In this document: positions 25,353 through 33,675 of the stretch, piece by piece
How positions within the stretch are numbered: position 1 is the stretch's first letter
How the letters are laid out: each line of letters starts with the position of its first letter
NCBI GenBank assembly: GCA_045128275.1
Contig: JBGVRH010000054.1
Location: 1 to 48,744 of the forward strand
Length of the DNA: 48,744 nt
Direction of reading: 5' to 3'
Source of the DNA: CAMEON01 sp045128275
GTDB lineage: Bacteria; Bacillota; Clostridia; Oscillospirales; CAG-272
Program-made: the position numbers and the translations under genes
The notes under the pieces: model-generated
Databases searched by the model: none
Seen by the model: the letters and a program-made list of their open reading frames with translations, nothing else
What the model was told of the DNA's origin: nothing

Positions 25353-26221
25353 GGTACCATACCTCCTTCCTCGTCGGAGAACTTATTCATAATGGTCAGG
25401 GAAATGAGGATGAGGATCATCATGACCAGAGACATGGCCGCGCCCACGTTGTAGGTGGAGACGTTCTGGAACAGACGCTCGATGGTGTCACCCACCAGAT
25501 CGATCTTGCCCGCGCCCAGCTTCTGGGAGATGTAGAAGGTGCTGATGGAGGGGACGAAGACCATGGTCACGCCCGACACCACGCCCGACAGAGTCAGGGG
25601 CATGATCACCTTGGTCATGGTCTGGAAGGCGTTACAGCCCAGGTCGTGGGAGGCCTCGATGTAGCGGTAGTCCAGCTTGGTCATGGCGGTGAAGATGGGG
25701 AGCACCATGTAGGGTAAGAAGTCGTAGACCATACCCAGAATGACACCGAAGTAGGAGCCTACGATGGACAGAGGCTCCAGCCCCAGCTTCCCGAGGAGGG
25801 AGTTGAGGAGACCTCCGTTGTCCAGAAGGGCCATGAGGGCATAGGTACGGATGAGCAGATTGCACCACATGGGGAGCATGATGAGCACCATGAGGATTTT
25901 CTGTGCCTTGGGGGACTGGCGGGACATGAAGTAGGCCAGGGGGTAGCCGATGATGAGGCAGACCGCCGTGGCGATGAGGGCGAAGGCGATGGAGAGGATG
26001 AAGACGTTGGTGTACTGCCCTAAATCGGCGATGTTGGAGAAGGAGAAGTTCCCCTCGGTATCGGTGAAGGCAAAGTACAGAACGAAGAGCATGGGGGCCG
26101 CGATGAAAAGCACCGTCCAGAAGGCGTGGGGAACCGCCGCCAGCTTCTGGAAAATGCTTCTTTGGGCTTTACCCTTGCCCGCGGGGGGAGGGTCGGTCTT
26201 GCGGAGGGAGAGATTCTTCAT
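25349..26221 (-). CDS. potB: Spermidine/putrescine ABC transporter permease PotB
   Basis: The 290-residue permease has six predicted transmembrane segments and an EAA loop (YIEASHDLGCNAFQTMTKVI). The opening of the first membrane segment (AVPHAFWTVLFIAAPMLFVL) and the later FYISQKLGAGKIDLVGDTI are typical of PotB. It pairs with PotC to form the channel. The 4-nt overlaps with potA and potC show translational coupling. Confidence 0.92.
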   Translation of the reverse strand: MKNLSLRKTDPPPAGKGKAQRSIFQKLAAVPHAFWTVLFIAAPMLFVLYFAFTDTEGNFSFSNIADLGQYTNVFILSIAFALIATAVCLIIGYPLAYFMSRQSPKAQKILMVLIMLPMWCNLLIRTYALMALLDNGGLLNSLLGKLGLEPLSIVGSYFGVILGMVYDFLPYMVLPIFTAMTKLDYRYIEASHDLGCNAFQTMTKVIMPLTLSGVVSGVTMVFVPSISTFYISQKLGAGKIDLVGDTIERLFQNVSTYNVGAAMSLVMMILILISLTIMNKFSDEEGGMVP

Positions 26222-27342
26222 TCTTCTTCCTCCTCTTCAAGATCGGACAGGTGATCCATCTCGTCGCTGAAGGAGGAGTAGTCACCAAACTGGCCCGAGA
26301 ACTCCGATTTCTTCATGACGTGGATGGCCTCGGGCTCAATGAAGAGACCGATGGTGGTATCGGGAGCGGCGTAGTCCGAGGTCTCCAGCATCCACTTGAA
26401 GCCCTGGACGTCCACGATGATCTCGTAGTAGTCGCCCTTGAAGGTGACGGAGGAGACCACACCGTTGAGCATGCCCTTGTCGGCGGGGACGATATCCACG
26501 TCCTCGGGACGGATGACCACGTCCACAGGCTCGTTCTTGGCAAAGCCCCCGTCCAGGCACTCAAAGGTGTGACCCGAGAAGCGAACCTTGCGGTCGGCCA
26601 GCATGAAGCCGTCCACGATGTTGGACTCACCGATAAAGTCGGCCACGAAAGCGTTGACGGGCTCGTTGTAGATGTCCACAGGAGAGCCGATCTGCTGGAT
26701 GTGACCGCCCGACATGACCACTACCACGTCGGACATGGAGAGAGCCTCCTCCTGGTCGTGGGTGACGTAGATGAAGGTGATGCCCGTGGCTCGCTGGATC
26801 TTCTTCAGCTCGGTCTGCATGTCCTTGCGGAGCTTGAGATCCAATGCGCCCAGAGGCTCGTCCAGGAGCAGGACACGGGGATGGTTGATGAGGGCGCGGG
26901 CGATGGCCACACGCTGTTGCTGACCGCCCGACAGGGTGGTGACGCGGCGGCGCTCAAAGCCCTTGAGGTTGACCATGGCCAGCATTTCCTGCACCTTGAC
27001 CTTGATCTCCTCCTCGGGAGTCTTCTTGAGACGCAGACCGAAGGCTACGTTCTCATATACGTTCAAATGGGGAAACAGCGCGTACTTCTGAAAAACCGTG
27101 TTGACGAGGCGGCGGTAGGGAGGAACGTGACTGATCTCCTTCCCATCGAAAAACACCTCTCCGCTATCGGCCGTCTCAAAGCCGCCGATGATCCGGAGGG
27201 TGGTGGTCTTACCGCACCCGGAGGGTCCAAGCAAGGTTACGAACTCTTTATCATGGATATCCAGGCTGATATTATCGAGAATCGTCTCGCCGTCAAAGGC
27301 CTTGGATACCCCACGCAGTGAAATGAGTACCTCTTTTTCCAT
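26218..27342 (-). CDS. potA: Spermidine/putrescine ABC transporter ATPase PotA
   Basis: The 374-residue ATPase powers the PotBC permease. Walker A is GPSGCGKT (39-46), the signature is LSGGQQQRVA, Walker B is RVLLLDEPLGALD, and a TOBE-type regulatory domain follows (VVIRPEDVDIVPA, after about residue 240). It ends with an acidic tail (DLEEEEEE). The ATG at 27342 matches the conserved start MEKEVLISLRGVSKAF. The AAAGGAG ahead of it is about 12 nt away, a bit far. Longer upstream reading through the leader is not supported. Confidence 0.93.
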   Translation of the reverse strand: MEKEVLISLRGVSKAFDGETILDNISLDIHDKEFVTLLGPSGCGKTTTLRIIGGFETADSGEVFFDGKEISHVPPYRRLVNTVFQKYALFPHLNVYENVAFGLRLKKTPEEEIKVKVQEMLAMVNLKGFERRRVTTLSGGQQQRVAIARALINHPRVLLLDEPLGALDLKLRKDMQTELKKIQRATGITFIYVTHDQEEALSMSDVVVVMSGGHIQQIGSPVDIYNEPVNAFVADFIGESNIVDGFMLADRKVRFSGHTFECLDGGFAKNEPVDVVIRPEDVDIVPADKGMLNGVVSSVTFKGDYYEIIVDVQGFKWMLETSDYAAPDTTIGLFIEPEAIHVMKKSEFSGQFGDYSSFSDEMDHLSDLEEEEEE

Positions 27343-27380
27343 GTCGCATAAAATCTCCTTTAAGGGGGTCTTATTCTTTG

Positions 27381-27456
27381 CGCGTTTCCCGTCACGCGGC
27401 AGGCCCATCGGCGTTTCTGCAGGCACCCTATCGGGTGTGGGTAAGCGCCTATCCTG
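27381..27456 (-). promoter_or_regulatory. Structured leader of the pot operon, candidate regulatory RNA
   Basis: The transcript from the promoter below has a leader of about 140 nt. On the minus strand it folds into nested stems, CAGG/CCTG, GGCG/CGCC and CACCC-GATA-GGGTG (27400-27456), then a second hairpin CGCGT-GACGGGAA-ACGCG (27381-27398), followed by the start region of potA. I see no T-run, so any control would act on translation or RNA stability. It matches no riboswitch class I can recall. Confidence 0.45.
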
Positions 27457-27489
27457 TCTCGCGTGCATACTGTCCGCAAATTCAGTATT

Positions 27490-27518
27490 ATTATAGCAGA
27501 AAACCGAGGAAATTGCAA
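27490..27518 (-). promoter_or_regulatory. potA: Promoter of the potABCD operon
   Basis: On the minus strand, TTGCAA (27513-27518), 17 bp, TATAAT (27490-27495), with extended -10 TGC. The stretch 27519-27697 between this and the divergent lipoprotein promoter is AT-rich and shows no gene. Confidence 0.75.
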
Positions 27519-27697
27519 TATCTTTTGGAGCATTGCCGTAAAAATTTTTAAAAACCGTCATTCCAAGGAATTTTTTGGGCAAATTCTGCGGTTTTCTCCG
27601 AAAAACAGAGGGTTTGGTCGGGCTTTCGGCGGTATATGGGGGAAAGGATGGCATTTTCTTGCTTTTTTTCGGCTTCGCGGAAAGAGGAAAATATGGC

Positions 27698-27726
27698 TTG
27701 ACAAGCGGGAGGATCCGTGCTATAAT
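27698..27726 (+). promoter_or_regulatory. Promoter of the SH3-domain lipoprotein gene
   Basis: TTGACA (27698-27703), 17 bp, TATAAT (27721-27726), with extended -10 TGC: a consensus promoter 62 nt before the start codon. Confidence 0.85.
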
Positions 27727-27787
27727 ACCCTCATAGACCGCACCCGGATGCGGCGGATCATACTCCTTGATCCGGAAAGGAAAATTC

Positions 27788-29281
27788 ATGAAACACACAA
27801 AGCTTTTCGTAAGTCTTGCGCTGGCTCTTCTCCTGGCCGCCGCTCTGCTTCTGACGGGCTGCCGCGGAGGCACCGATCCCGCTGACACCACCGCCCCTTC
27901 CGCTGGGGACACCGCCGCTCCCGAGGTTGGTGATACCACCCCCGAGACCGACCCCGAGACTACCCCCGATACCGAGGCCGAGACCGAGCCTCCCGCAGAC
28001 CTGACCGCCGACGAGCTGAAGGCTCTGCTGGCCGCCGCTCTGGAGAAGGAGGTCGCGGGAGCAGGCCTGACCGTCCGTACCTACTTCGATAAGGAGTTGT
28101 TCAGCGAGAACGTCTACCTGGAGAAGGGCGACGACTTCATGGCTCAGACCGTGAGCTTGGGCACCACCGAGCGGATCGTCGCCGTGGGTGACAAGGTTTA
28201 CTACTACGTCTCCATGGTGGAGGGCGTCTCCAAGACCGAGGTTCGCTACGTCATCACCCCCACCGCCGAGGAGCGCGCCGAGCTGTACGGATATTACATG
28301 GACGGGTCTGCCTCCGCAGGGCTGGACGATGAGGAGTTGACCGAGGGACTTCTGAACAGTACCCTCACGGGCAAGCGCTACCACGACGGCCGCGTGGAGC
28401 TGTCCTGCACCGACCTGGACGACAGCCTGGTCACCCTCCTGCTGGACGAGACCATGGCGGGTAGCGGCCTGACCTTTGACTTCGTGCTGGATGCCGAGGG
28501 ACGCATGAGCCTGTTCCGCTTTGCGGTCACTCTGTCCGCCGAGCAGGCGGGGGGCCGTGAGATGGTCATTGCCTCCGAGGTGGCCGTGGACTACGATCCC
28601 GCCGCTCCTGCCGCTCCCGCCGATGCCGATGCCTATACCAAGGCCAAGTACGACGATCTCTTTGGCTTCCAGCTCCCCGAGATCGACCCCGAGGAGGCCG
28701 CCTCCCTGGGTCTTCCCGTGGATGGGGACAACTACACCGTGGGCGGTGAGAACGCCGCCGTATCCGCCGAGGATCAGTTCTACTTCCTGTACGCCTTCGC
28801 CCCCTACTACGCCGGCAAGACCTTCACGGTCTACGGCAACGTCACCGAGGATGAATACGGTAATATCGTCATTTCGGTGGGAGAGGACATGGACTTCGTG
28901 GCCTACTTCGACGGGGTTCCCGAGCCCATAGTCGGCTCTTACGTCAAGGTCACCGCTACCTTCACCCAGACCGTGGACTTCGGTGACTACGTGGACTTCG
29001 ATTGCTTCACCCTCATGGCTACCTCCTGCGAGATGCTGGGTGAGGCCGCAGGCCCCAATGGCGGTAAGCTCATGTTCATCACTGCCTCCTCCCTCAACGT
29101 CCGCTCTACCCCCGACTCCTCTGTGAGCGACAACAAGGTGGGCCTGCTCTACAGCGGCGACATGGTGGAGGTGCTGGAGACGGGGTTGGGCGCCAACTCC
29201 AACTGGTGCAAGATCACCTTCGATTGCGACGCGGGCTATGCCTACATCAGCATGACCTATATTTCCGAGACCAAGCCCTGA
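27788..29281 (+). CDS. Lipoprotein with C-terminal bacterial SH3 domain, function unknown
   Basis: The 497-residue protein has a lipoprotein signal (MKHTKLFVSL..., LTGC, C25), then a Thr/Glu/Pro-rich linker (about 27-75). A middle domain (about 80-280) resembles the lipid-carrier-like or DUF-type lipoproteins of Clostridia but is not recognised. A small beta domain follows (about 340-420), and a C-terminal SH3b domain (about 430-495) with ASSLNVRSTPDSSVSDNKVG and the final YAYISMTYIS. SH3b domains usually bind peptidoglycan or other wall polymers. The ATG at 27788 follows AAAGGAAA. The gene has its own promoter and terminator. Confidence 0.8.
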   Translation: MKHTKLFVSLALALLLAAALLLTGCRGGTDPADTTAPSAGDTAAPEVGDTTPETDPETTPDTEAETEPPADLTADELKALLAAALEKEVAGAGLTVRTYFDKELFSENVYLEKGDDFMAQTVSLGTTERIVAVGDKVYYYVSMVEGVSKTEVRYVITPTAEERAELYGYYMDGSASAGLDDEELTEGLLNSTLTGKRYHDGRVELSCTDLDDSLVTLLLDETMAGSGLTFDFVLDAEGRMSLFRFAVTLSAEQAGGREMVIASEVAVDYDPAAPAAPADADAYTKAKYDDLFGFQLPEIDPEEAASLGLPVDGDNYTVGGENAAVSAEDQFYFLYAFAPYYAGKTFTVYGNVTEDEYGNIVISVGEDMDFVAYFDGVPEPIVGSYVKVTATFTQTVDFGDYVDFDCFTLMATSCEMLGEAAGPNGGKLMFITASSLNVRSTPDSSVSDNKVGLLYSGDMVEVLETGLGANSNWCKITFDCDAGYAYISMTYISETKP

Positions 29282-29301
29282 TCCACAATCCGATCCATCC
29301 C

Positions 29302-29328
29302 AAGGCGGCTCCGAGCGGAGCCGCCTTT
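29302..29328 (+). terminator. Terminator after the SH3-domain lipoprotein gene
   Basis: AAGGCGGCTCC, loop GAGC, GGAGCCGCCTT, then TCT: an 11-bp perfect stem with a short T-run. Confidence 0.85.
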
Positions 29329-29409
29329 CTCGTTGCCCTGCAAGAAAAACAGAAATGCAGGATTTCCTTCATTTGTGCAATTTTCTTTCTCCTGTCTTGC
29401 AAAAATCCG

Positions 29410-29438
29410 TTGACTTTTTCCCGATTTTGTGCTATAAT
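29410..29438 (+). promoter_or_regulatory. Promoter of the RpiR-family regulator gene
   Basis: TTGACT (29410-29415), 17 bp, TATAAT (29433-29438), with extended -10 TGC, 64 nt before the start codon. Confidence 0.8.
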
Positions 29439-29501
29439 AAACTATGTATGCGATTCCCCGACCATTCGGCAATCATAGAGTAAAAGGACGGAAAACTACC
29501 C

Positions 29502-30365
29502 ATGAAACGCGATATCCTCCGCATCATTGAAGAGAATATGGACGGCTTCTCCAAGGGCCAGCGCCAGATCGCCCGCTACCTCCTCTCCCACTACGACAAG
29601 GCCGCCTACATGACCGCCGCCAAGCTGGGCGCAGAGGTCAGCGTATCCGAGTCCACCGTGGTGCGCTTCGTCATGGAGCTGGGCTACGCGGGCTACCCCG
29701 AGTTCCAGAAGGCCCTCCAGGAATTGATCCGCACCAAGCTCACCTCCTTCCAGCGCATGGAGGTCACCAACCACCTCATCGGTGACGGCGACGTGCTGGA
29801 GAAGGTGCTGAACACCAACGTGGACAACATCCGCCACACCCTGGAGAGCATCAGCCGCACCTCCTTCCACGATGCCGTGGATGCCCTGGTGAAGGCCAAG
29901 AACATCTACGTCATCGGCGTGCGCTCTTCGGCCATGCTGGCGAACTTCCTCAGCTACAGCCTGCAAATGGTCTTCGACAACGTCCGTCTCATCGACACCA
30001 CCGCGGGCAGTGAGCTGTTCCAGCAGATGATGGCCATCGGGGAGGGCGACGTGCTCTTCGCCATCAGCTTCCCCCGCTACTCCAAGCGTGTCATCAAGGC
30101 GGTGGAGTTCGCCCGCCGCGCGGGGGCAGACGTGGTGGCCCTCACCGACTCTCCCGAGGCTCCCATCGCCCCCTCCGCCCAGCAGGTGCTCATCGCCCAA
30201 AGCGACATGGCCTCCTACGTGGACTCCCTGGTCGCCCCCCTGTCCCTGCTCAACGCCATCATCGTGGCAGTCTCCCGCACCAACGAGGAGGCGGTCAGAG
30301 AGCGGCTTCAGAAGCTGGAGCATATCTGGGACGAGTACGACGTGTACGATAAGAATCAAGGATGA
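29502..30365 (+). CDS. MurR/RpiR-family transcriptional regulator
   Basis: The 287-residue protein has an N-terminal helix-turn-helix of the RpiR type (FSKGQRQIARYLLSHYDKAA and SVSESTVVRFVMELGYAGYP) and a C-terminal SIS sugar-phosphate-binding domain (NIYVIGVRSSAMLANFLSY, FAISFPRYSKRVIKAVEFAR). Family members respond to phosphosugars and control sugar or amino-sugar catabolism. No sugar operon is next to it; it overlaps or abuts the flavoprotein gene, so the target is unclear. Confidence 0.9.
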   Translation: MKRDILRIIEENMDGFSKGQRQIARYLLSHYDKAAYMTAAKLGAEVSVSESTVVRFVMELGYAGYPEFQKALQELIRTKLTSFQRMEVTNHLIGDGDVLEKVLNTNVDNIRHTLESISRTSFHDAVDALVKAKNIYVIGVRSSAMLANFLSYSLQMVFDNVRLIDTTAGSELFQQMMAIGEGDVLFAISFPRYSKRVIKAVEFARRAGADVVALTDSPEAPIAPSAQQVLIAQSDMASYVDSLVAPLSLLNAIIVAVSRTNEEAVRERLQKLEHIWDEYDVYDKNQG

Positions 30366-30370
30366 TGACC

Positions 30371-31639
30371 ATGACCGATAAACGAGTGATCGCCATCATC
30401 GGAGGCGGTGCCGCGGGCCTCATGGCCGCCGCCTACGCCGCCGAGATCATGGACCCCGATACCGACGAGATCCTGCTCGTCGAGCAGAACGACCGCATGG
30501 GCAAGAAGCTCCGCATCACGGGCAAGGGACGGTGCAACCTCACCAACGACTGCGACCGCGACGAGTTTTTGTCCAACGTCCCCACCAACCCCCGATTCCT
30601 CTACGCCGCCCTGGCGGGCTTTGATACCAAGGATACGCAGGATTATTTTGTATCTCTGGGTGTCCCCCTCAAGGTGGAGCGGGGCAAGCGGGTGTTCCCC
30701 GTGTCCGACAAGGCGGGAGACGTGGTGGAGGCTCTGGTGAAGCGTTGCCGTGAGCTGGGAGTCAAGACCCTCCAGGGCCGCGTGACCTCTATCCATACCG
30801 AGGAGGTGGACGGCAAGCCCGCCGTTACCTCTGTCCGCGTAGGCGGGAAGGATATCCCCGTGGCCGCCGCCATCCTCTGCACGGGGGGCTGTTCCTACCC
30901 CGTGACAGGATCCGACGGAAACGGCTACAAGCTGGCTGAGTCCCTGGGTCACACCATCGTTACCCCCAAGGCCTCCCTGGTGCCCCTGGTCTGCGAGGGC
31001 AACCTCTGCGGCCGCATGATGGGTCTGTCTCTCCGCAACGTCAGCCTGCGGGTGAAGGACACCGCCAAGAACAAATTCATCTACGAGGACTTCGGGGAAA
31101 TGCTCTTCACCCACTACGGCGTGACGGGTCCTCTGATCCTCTCGGCCTCCGCTCACATTCCCGATGTGGAATCGGGGAAGTATGAGCTGCATATCAACCT
31201 CAAGCCCGCCCTGGACGATGCCGAGCTGGATGCCCGCATCCTGTCCGACTTCAAGAAGTACGCCAACAAGGACTTCATCAACGCCCTCTCGGATCTCCTC
31301 CCTGTCAAGGCCATCGAGCCCGTGGTGGAGCTTACAGGCATCGACCCCCGCGTGAAGGTCAACGCCATCACCAAGGAGCAGAGGCGCGCGCTGGTGTCTG
31401 TCCTCCACGATATCACCCTCCACCCCATCCGCACCCGTCCCATCGCCGAGGCCATCGTCACCAAGGGCGGCATCAAGGTCAGCGAGGTGGATCCCAAGAC
31501 CATGGAGTCCAAGCTGGCGCGGGGCTTCTACTTCGCGGGGGAGGTGCTGGACGTGGATGCCTACACGGGCGGGTTTAATTTGCAGATCGCGTTTTCCACC
31601 GCGAGACTGGCGGCGCAGTCGGCGGTTTGGGGTGTTTGA
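30371..31639 (+). CDS. HI0933/YhiN (BaiN-like) family FAD-dependent flavoprotein
   Basis: The protein has 422 residues from this start. It opens with a dinucleotide-binding motif (VIAIIGGGAAGLMAAAYAAE), followed by the family hallmark GKGRCNLTND near residue 60, FTHYGVTGPLIL, and GFYFAGEVLDVDAYTGGFNL at the end. It is a predicted oxidoreductase of the HI0933 family, some of which are named BaiN for a bile-acid role; the true substrate is not known. AAGGA sits 8 nt before the ATG at 30371. An ATG at 30362, overlapping the regulator stop codon, is an alternative. Confidence 0.85.
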   Translation: MTDKRVIAIIGGGAAGLMAAAYAAEIMDPDTDEILLVEQNDRMGKKLRITGKGRCNLTNDCDRDEFLSNVPTNPRFLYAALAGFDTKDTQDYFVSLGVPLKVERGKRVFPVSDKAGDVVEALVKRCRELGVKTLQGRVTSIHTEEVDGKPAVTSVRVGGKDIPVAAAILCTGGCSYPVTGSDGNGYKLAESLGHTIVTPKASLVPLVCEGNLCGRMMGLSLRNVSLRVKDTAKNKFIYEDFGEMLFTHYGVTGPLILSASAHIPDVESGKYELHINLKPALDDAELDARILSDFKKYANKDFINALSDLLPVKAIEPVVELTGIDPRVKVNAITKEQRRALVSVLHDITLHPIRTRPIAEAIVTKGGIKVSEVDPKTMESKLARGFYFAGEVLDVDAYTGGFNLQIAFSTARLAAQSAVWGV

Positions 31640-31659
31640 GAGTTTGTTGAGAGAATAAT

Positions 31660-31933
31660 AAATTGGGGTTTGTCGGTAGGTTTGCATAGCCGGAAGTGAG
31701 TGCCCGCCCCAGTGTCCGCGTTCTCCCCCACCCGCTTCGCGGGAGCCCCCTCCCGGAGGGAGCCTTTCGTCAGCCCCGCGGAAATCCGTTACCCGACAAG
31801 TGATTCTTGCCCGCGCTCCTAAGGCTCCCTCCGGGAGGGAGCTCCCGCCCGCAGGCGGGTGAGGGAGAATGCGCACACAGAATTTTCCGATTCGTTTTCG
31901 GGTAATAAACTCACCGACAAACCCAAATTTGAA
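31660..31933. mobile_element. MITE-like palindromic element, copy 2 (274 bp, inverted)
   Basis: This is the reverse complement of the element at 16434-16706. Its ends read AAATTGGGGTTTGTCGG (31660) and CCGACAAACCCAAATTTGAA (to 31933), and it carries the same internal hairpin arms. Length differs by 1 bp and many substitutions are in the central part. It fills most of the gap 31640-32021. Confidence 0.75.
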
Positions 31934-31957
31934 TTTCCATCAGTTTTCCTGAAAGAT

Positions 31958-31986
31958 TGCCCTGTATTATTTCGTCTTATATAGTG
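31958..31986 (+). promoter_or_regulatory. Probable promoter of the 32022 gene cluster
   Basis: TTGCCC (31958-31963), 17 bp, TATAGT (31981-31986), 35 nt before the start codon. It is weaker than the others in the window. It starts just outside the MITE-like element. Confidence 0.5.
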
Positions 31987-32021
31987 AAAACCACCACATA
32001 TAAGATATAAGGAGTAACCAC

Positions 32022-32303
32022 ATGAAATCCAAATTAAAGCTCCTCCTGCTCTGGCTTGCCGTATTCGCCGCTTGCTTTGTCATCATATACTTAATTGTCT
32101 TTTTCGGCGGCGCGAAGCTCTTTGAGAGCGGAGACCCTATTCTGATCGAGCTGGGAGCCGCGCTGATCCTTTCGGTGTTCGTATCCGTAATCCTCCATGC
32201 CATGGAGAAACAGTCCAAGCGGATCGACGCATTGGAAACCCGTATCCAAACGCTGGAGGCCGCCGCCTCCGAAAAGACGAATACCCCTGACAACGAATCG
32301 TAA
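32022..32303 (+). CDS. Small membrane protein with C-terminal coiled coil
   Basis: The 93-residue protein has two hydrophobic segments (about 5-30 and 43-60) and a short coiled-coil-like tail (MEKQSKRIDALETRIQTLEA). I do not recognise a family. AAGGAG lies before the ATG. It precedes cmk by 20 nt and may be co-transcribed with it. Confidence 0.7.
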   Translation: MKSKLKLLLLWLAVFAACFVIIYLIVFFGGAKLFESGDPILIELGAALILSVFVSVILHAMEKQSKRIDALETRIQTLEAAASEKTNTPDNES

Positions 32304-32323
32304 TCAATCATAAGGAGAAGATC

Positions 32324-33019
32324 ATGTCCCACATCCAAATCGCCATCGACGGCCCCAGCGGAGCCGGTAAGTCCTCTCTTTCCAAGGCCGTGGCCAAAGC
32401 CCTCGGCATCATCTACGTGGATACGGGTGCCCTCTACCGCACCGTGGGCTACTACGCCCGCGAGATCGGCCTCCCCGCCGACAAGGTGGAGATCGCCCCC
32501 ATTGTCAACCACCTGCATGAGATCACCATCGAGGTGAAGTATGAGAACGGCGTTCAGTGCGTCTACCTCAACGGGGAGAACCTGGGGGATCGCATCCGCT
32601 CCTCGGATATGTCCATGTACGCCTCCGCCGTCTCCGCCGTCCCTGCGGTGCGCGCATTCCTGCTGGATACCCAAAAGGACATCGCCGCCAAGAATTCCGT
32701 CATCATGGACGGCCGTGACATCGGTACGGTGATCCTCCCCGATGCCGACGTGAAGATCTTCCTCACCGCCTCCCCCGAGGCCCGCGCCCGCCGCCGCACC
32801 CAGGAGCTGGCGGACAAGGGTATGCCCGACACCTACGAGAACGTCCTGGCCGATATGCTCCGCCGCGACGAGCAGGATCGCAGCCGCGACGTAGCCCCCG
32901 CCATCGCCGCCCCCGACGCGGTTCACTTCGATAACTCCTACGACGGCTTCGACGAGGCCGTGGAGGCCATGCTGGCCGTGATCCGCGAGGGACTTTCCAA
33001 GAAAGGGAAGGAGATCTGA
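32324..33019 (+). CDS. cmk: Cytidylate kinase
   Basis: The 231-residue enzyme phosphorylates CMP/dCMP using ATP. The P-loop GPSGAGKSS lies at residues 10-18. Family features follow: YVDTGALYRTVGYYA, the VIMDGRDIGTVILPDADVKI segment and SPEARARRRTQEL. It lies in the usual clostridial order cmk-plsC-ispH/S1, with tight spacing. Confidence 0.95.
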   Translation: MSHIQIAIDGPSGAGKSSLSKAVAKALGIIYVDTGALYRTVGYYAREIGLPADKVEIAPIVNHLHEITIEVKYENGVQCVYLNGENLGDRIRSSDMSMYASAVSAVPAVRAFLLDTQKDIAAKNSVIMDGRDIGTVILPDADVKIFLTASPEARARRRTQELADKGMPDTYENVLADMLRRDEQDRSRDVAPAIAAPDAVHFDNSYDGFDEAVEAMLAVIREGLSKKGKEI

Positions 33020-33021
33020 CC

Positions 33022-33669
33022 ATGAGTAAGAACACCAAGGAAACCAAGTCCATCAAGCCCATCAGCGGCTTTTACCGTGTCTTCCGCAAGGTGCTGTACT
33101 ACCCCGTCCTCTTCCTCTGCAACCTCCGCATCCGCGGCAAGGAGAACGAGCCCACCCCCGACCAGGGCACCTATCTGGTCATCGGCGTTCACCGCACGTG
33201 GGCGGATGCCCTCTACTTCTGCGCCGCGCTGAAGCATCAGCAGCCCCATTTCATGGCCAAAAAGGAGCTTTTCAAGATTCCGCTTCTGAATATCCTCATC
33301 CGCTCGCTGGGTGCTTACCCCGTCAACCGCGGCGGTGCCGACGTGGGGGCAATCAAGCGCACCATCGAGATGCTCAAGGCAGGCGTCTGCGTGGGCATGT
33401 TCCCCCAGGGACACCGCTACAATAAAGTAGACCCCCGCAAGACCCCCGTCAAGACCGGCGCGGCCATGATCGCCCTGAAGGCGGGCGTGCCTGTGCTCCC
33501 CGTGTTCGTCAAGGTCAAGAACAACCGCCACCGCATCTTCTGCAAGAAGGAGGTCATCATCGGTAAGCCCATCACCATCGAGGAGATGAACTATAACCCC
33601 GAGGCTCCCGGCGAGTACCAGAGAGTCGCGGACTACCTCTTCGAGCGGGTCTGCGAGCTGGGAGACTGA
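33022..33669 (+). CDS. plsC: 1-acyl-sn-glycerol-3-phosphate acyltransferase (PlsC-like)
   Basis: The 215-residue protein has the HX4D motif of glycerophosphate acyltransferases (VHRTWAD) and a membrane-associated N-terminus. The second family motif, usually FPEGTR, here reads FPQGHR, and the region YPVNRGGAD fits motif II. It should make phosphatidic acid from lysophosphatidic acid. The gene starts 2 nt after the cmk stop codon. Confidence 0.85.
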   Translation: MSKNTKETKSIKPISGFYRVFRKVLYYPVLFLCNLRIRGKENEPTPDQGTYLVIGVHRTWADALYFCAALKHQQPHFMAKKELFKIPLLNILIRSLGAYPVNRGGADVGAIKRTIEMLKAGVCVGMFPQGHRYNKVDPRKTPVKTGAAMIALKAGVPVLPVFVKVKNNRHRIFCKKEVIIGKPITIEEMNYNPEAPGEYQRVADYLFERVCELGD

Positions 33670-33675
33670 TCCGCT

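Noticed and set aside
27343..27495. Known riboswitch classes for the potA leader (guanidine, c-di-GMP, cobalamin, ZTP, fluoride)
   Set aside because: Short strings such as ACGGGA or GATGGG occur, but none of the full core patterns I can recall is present.
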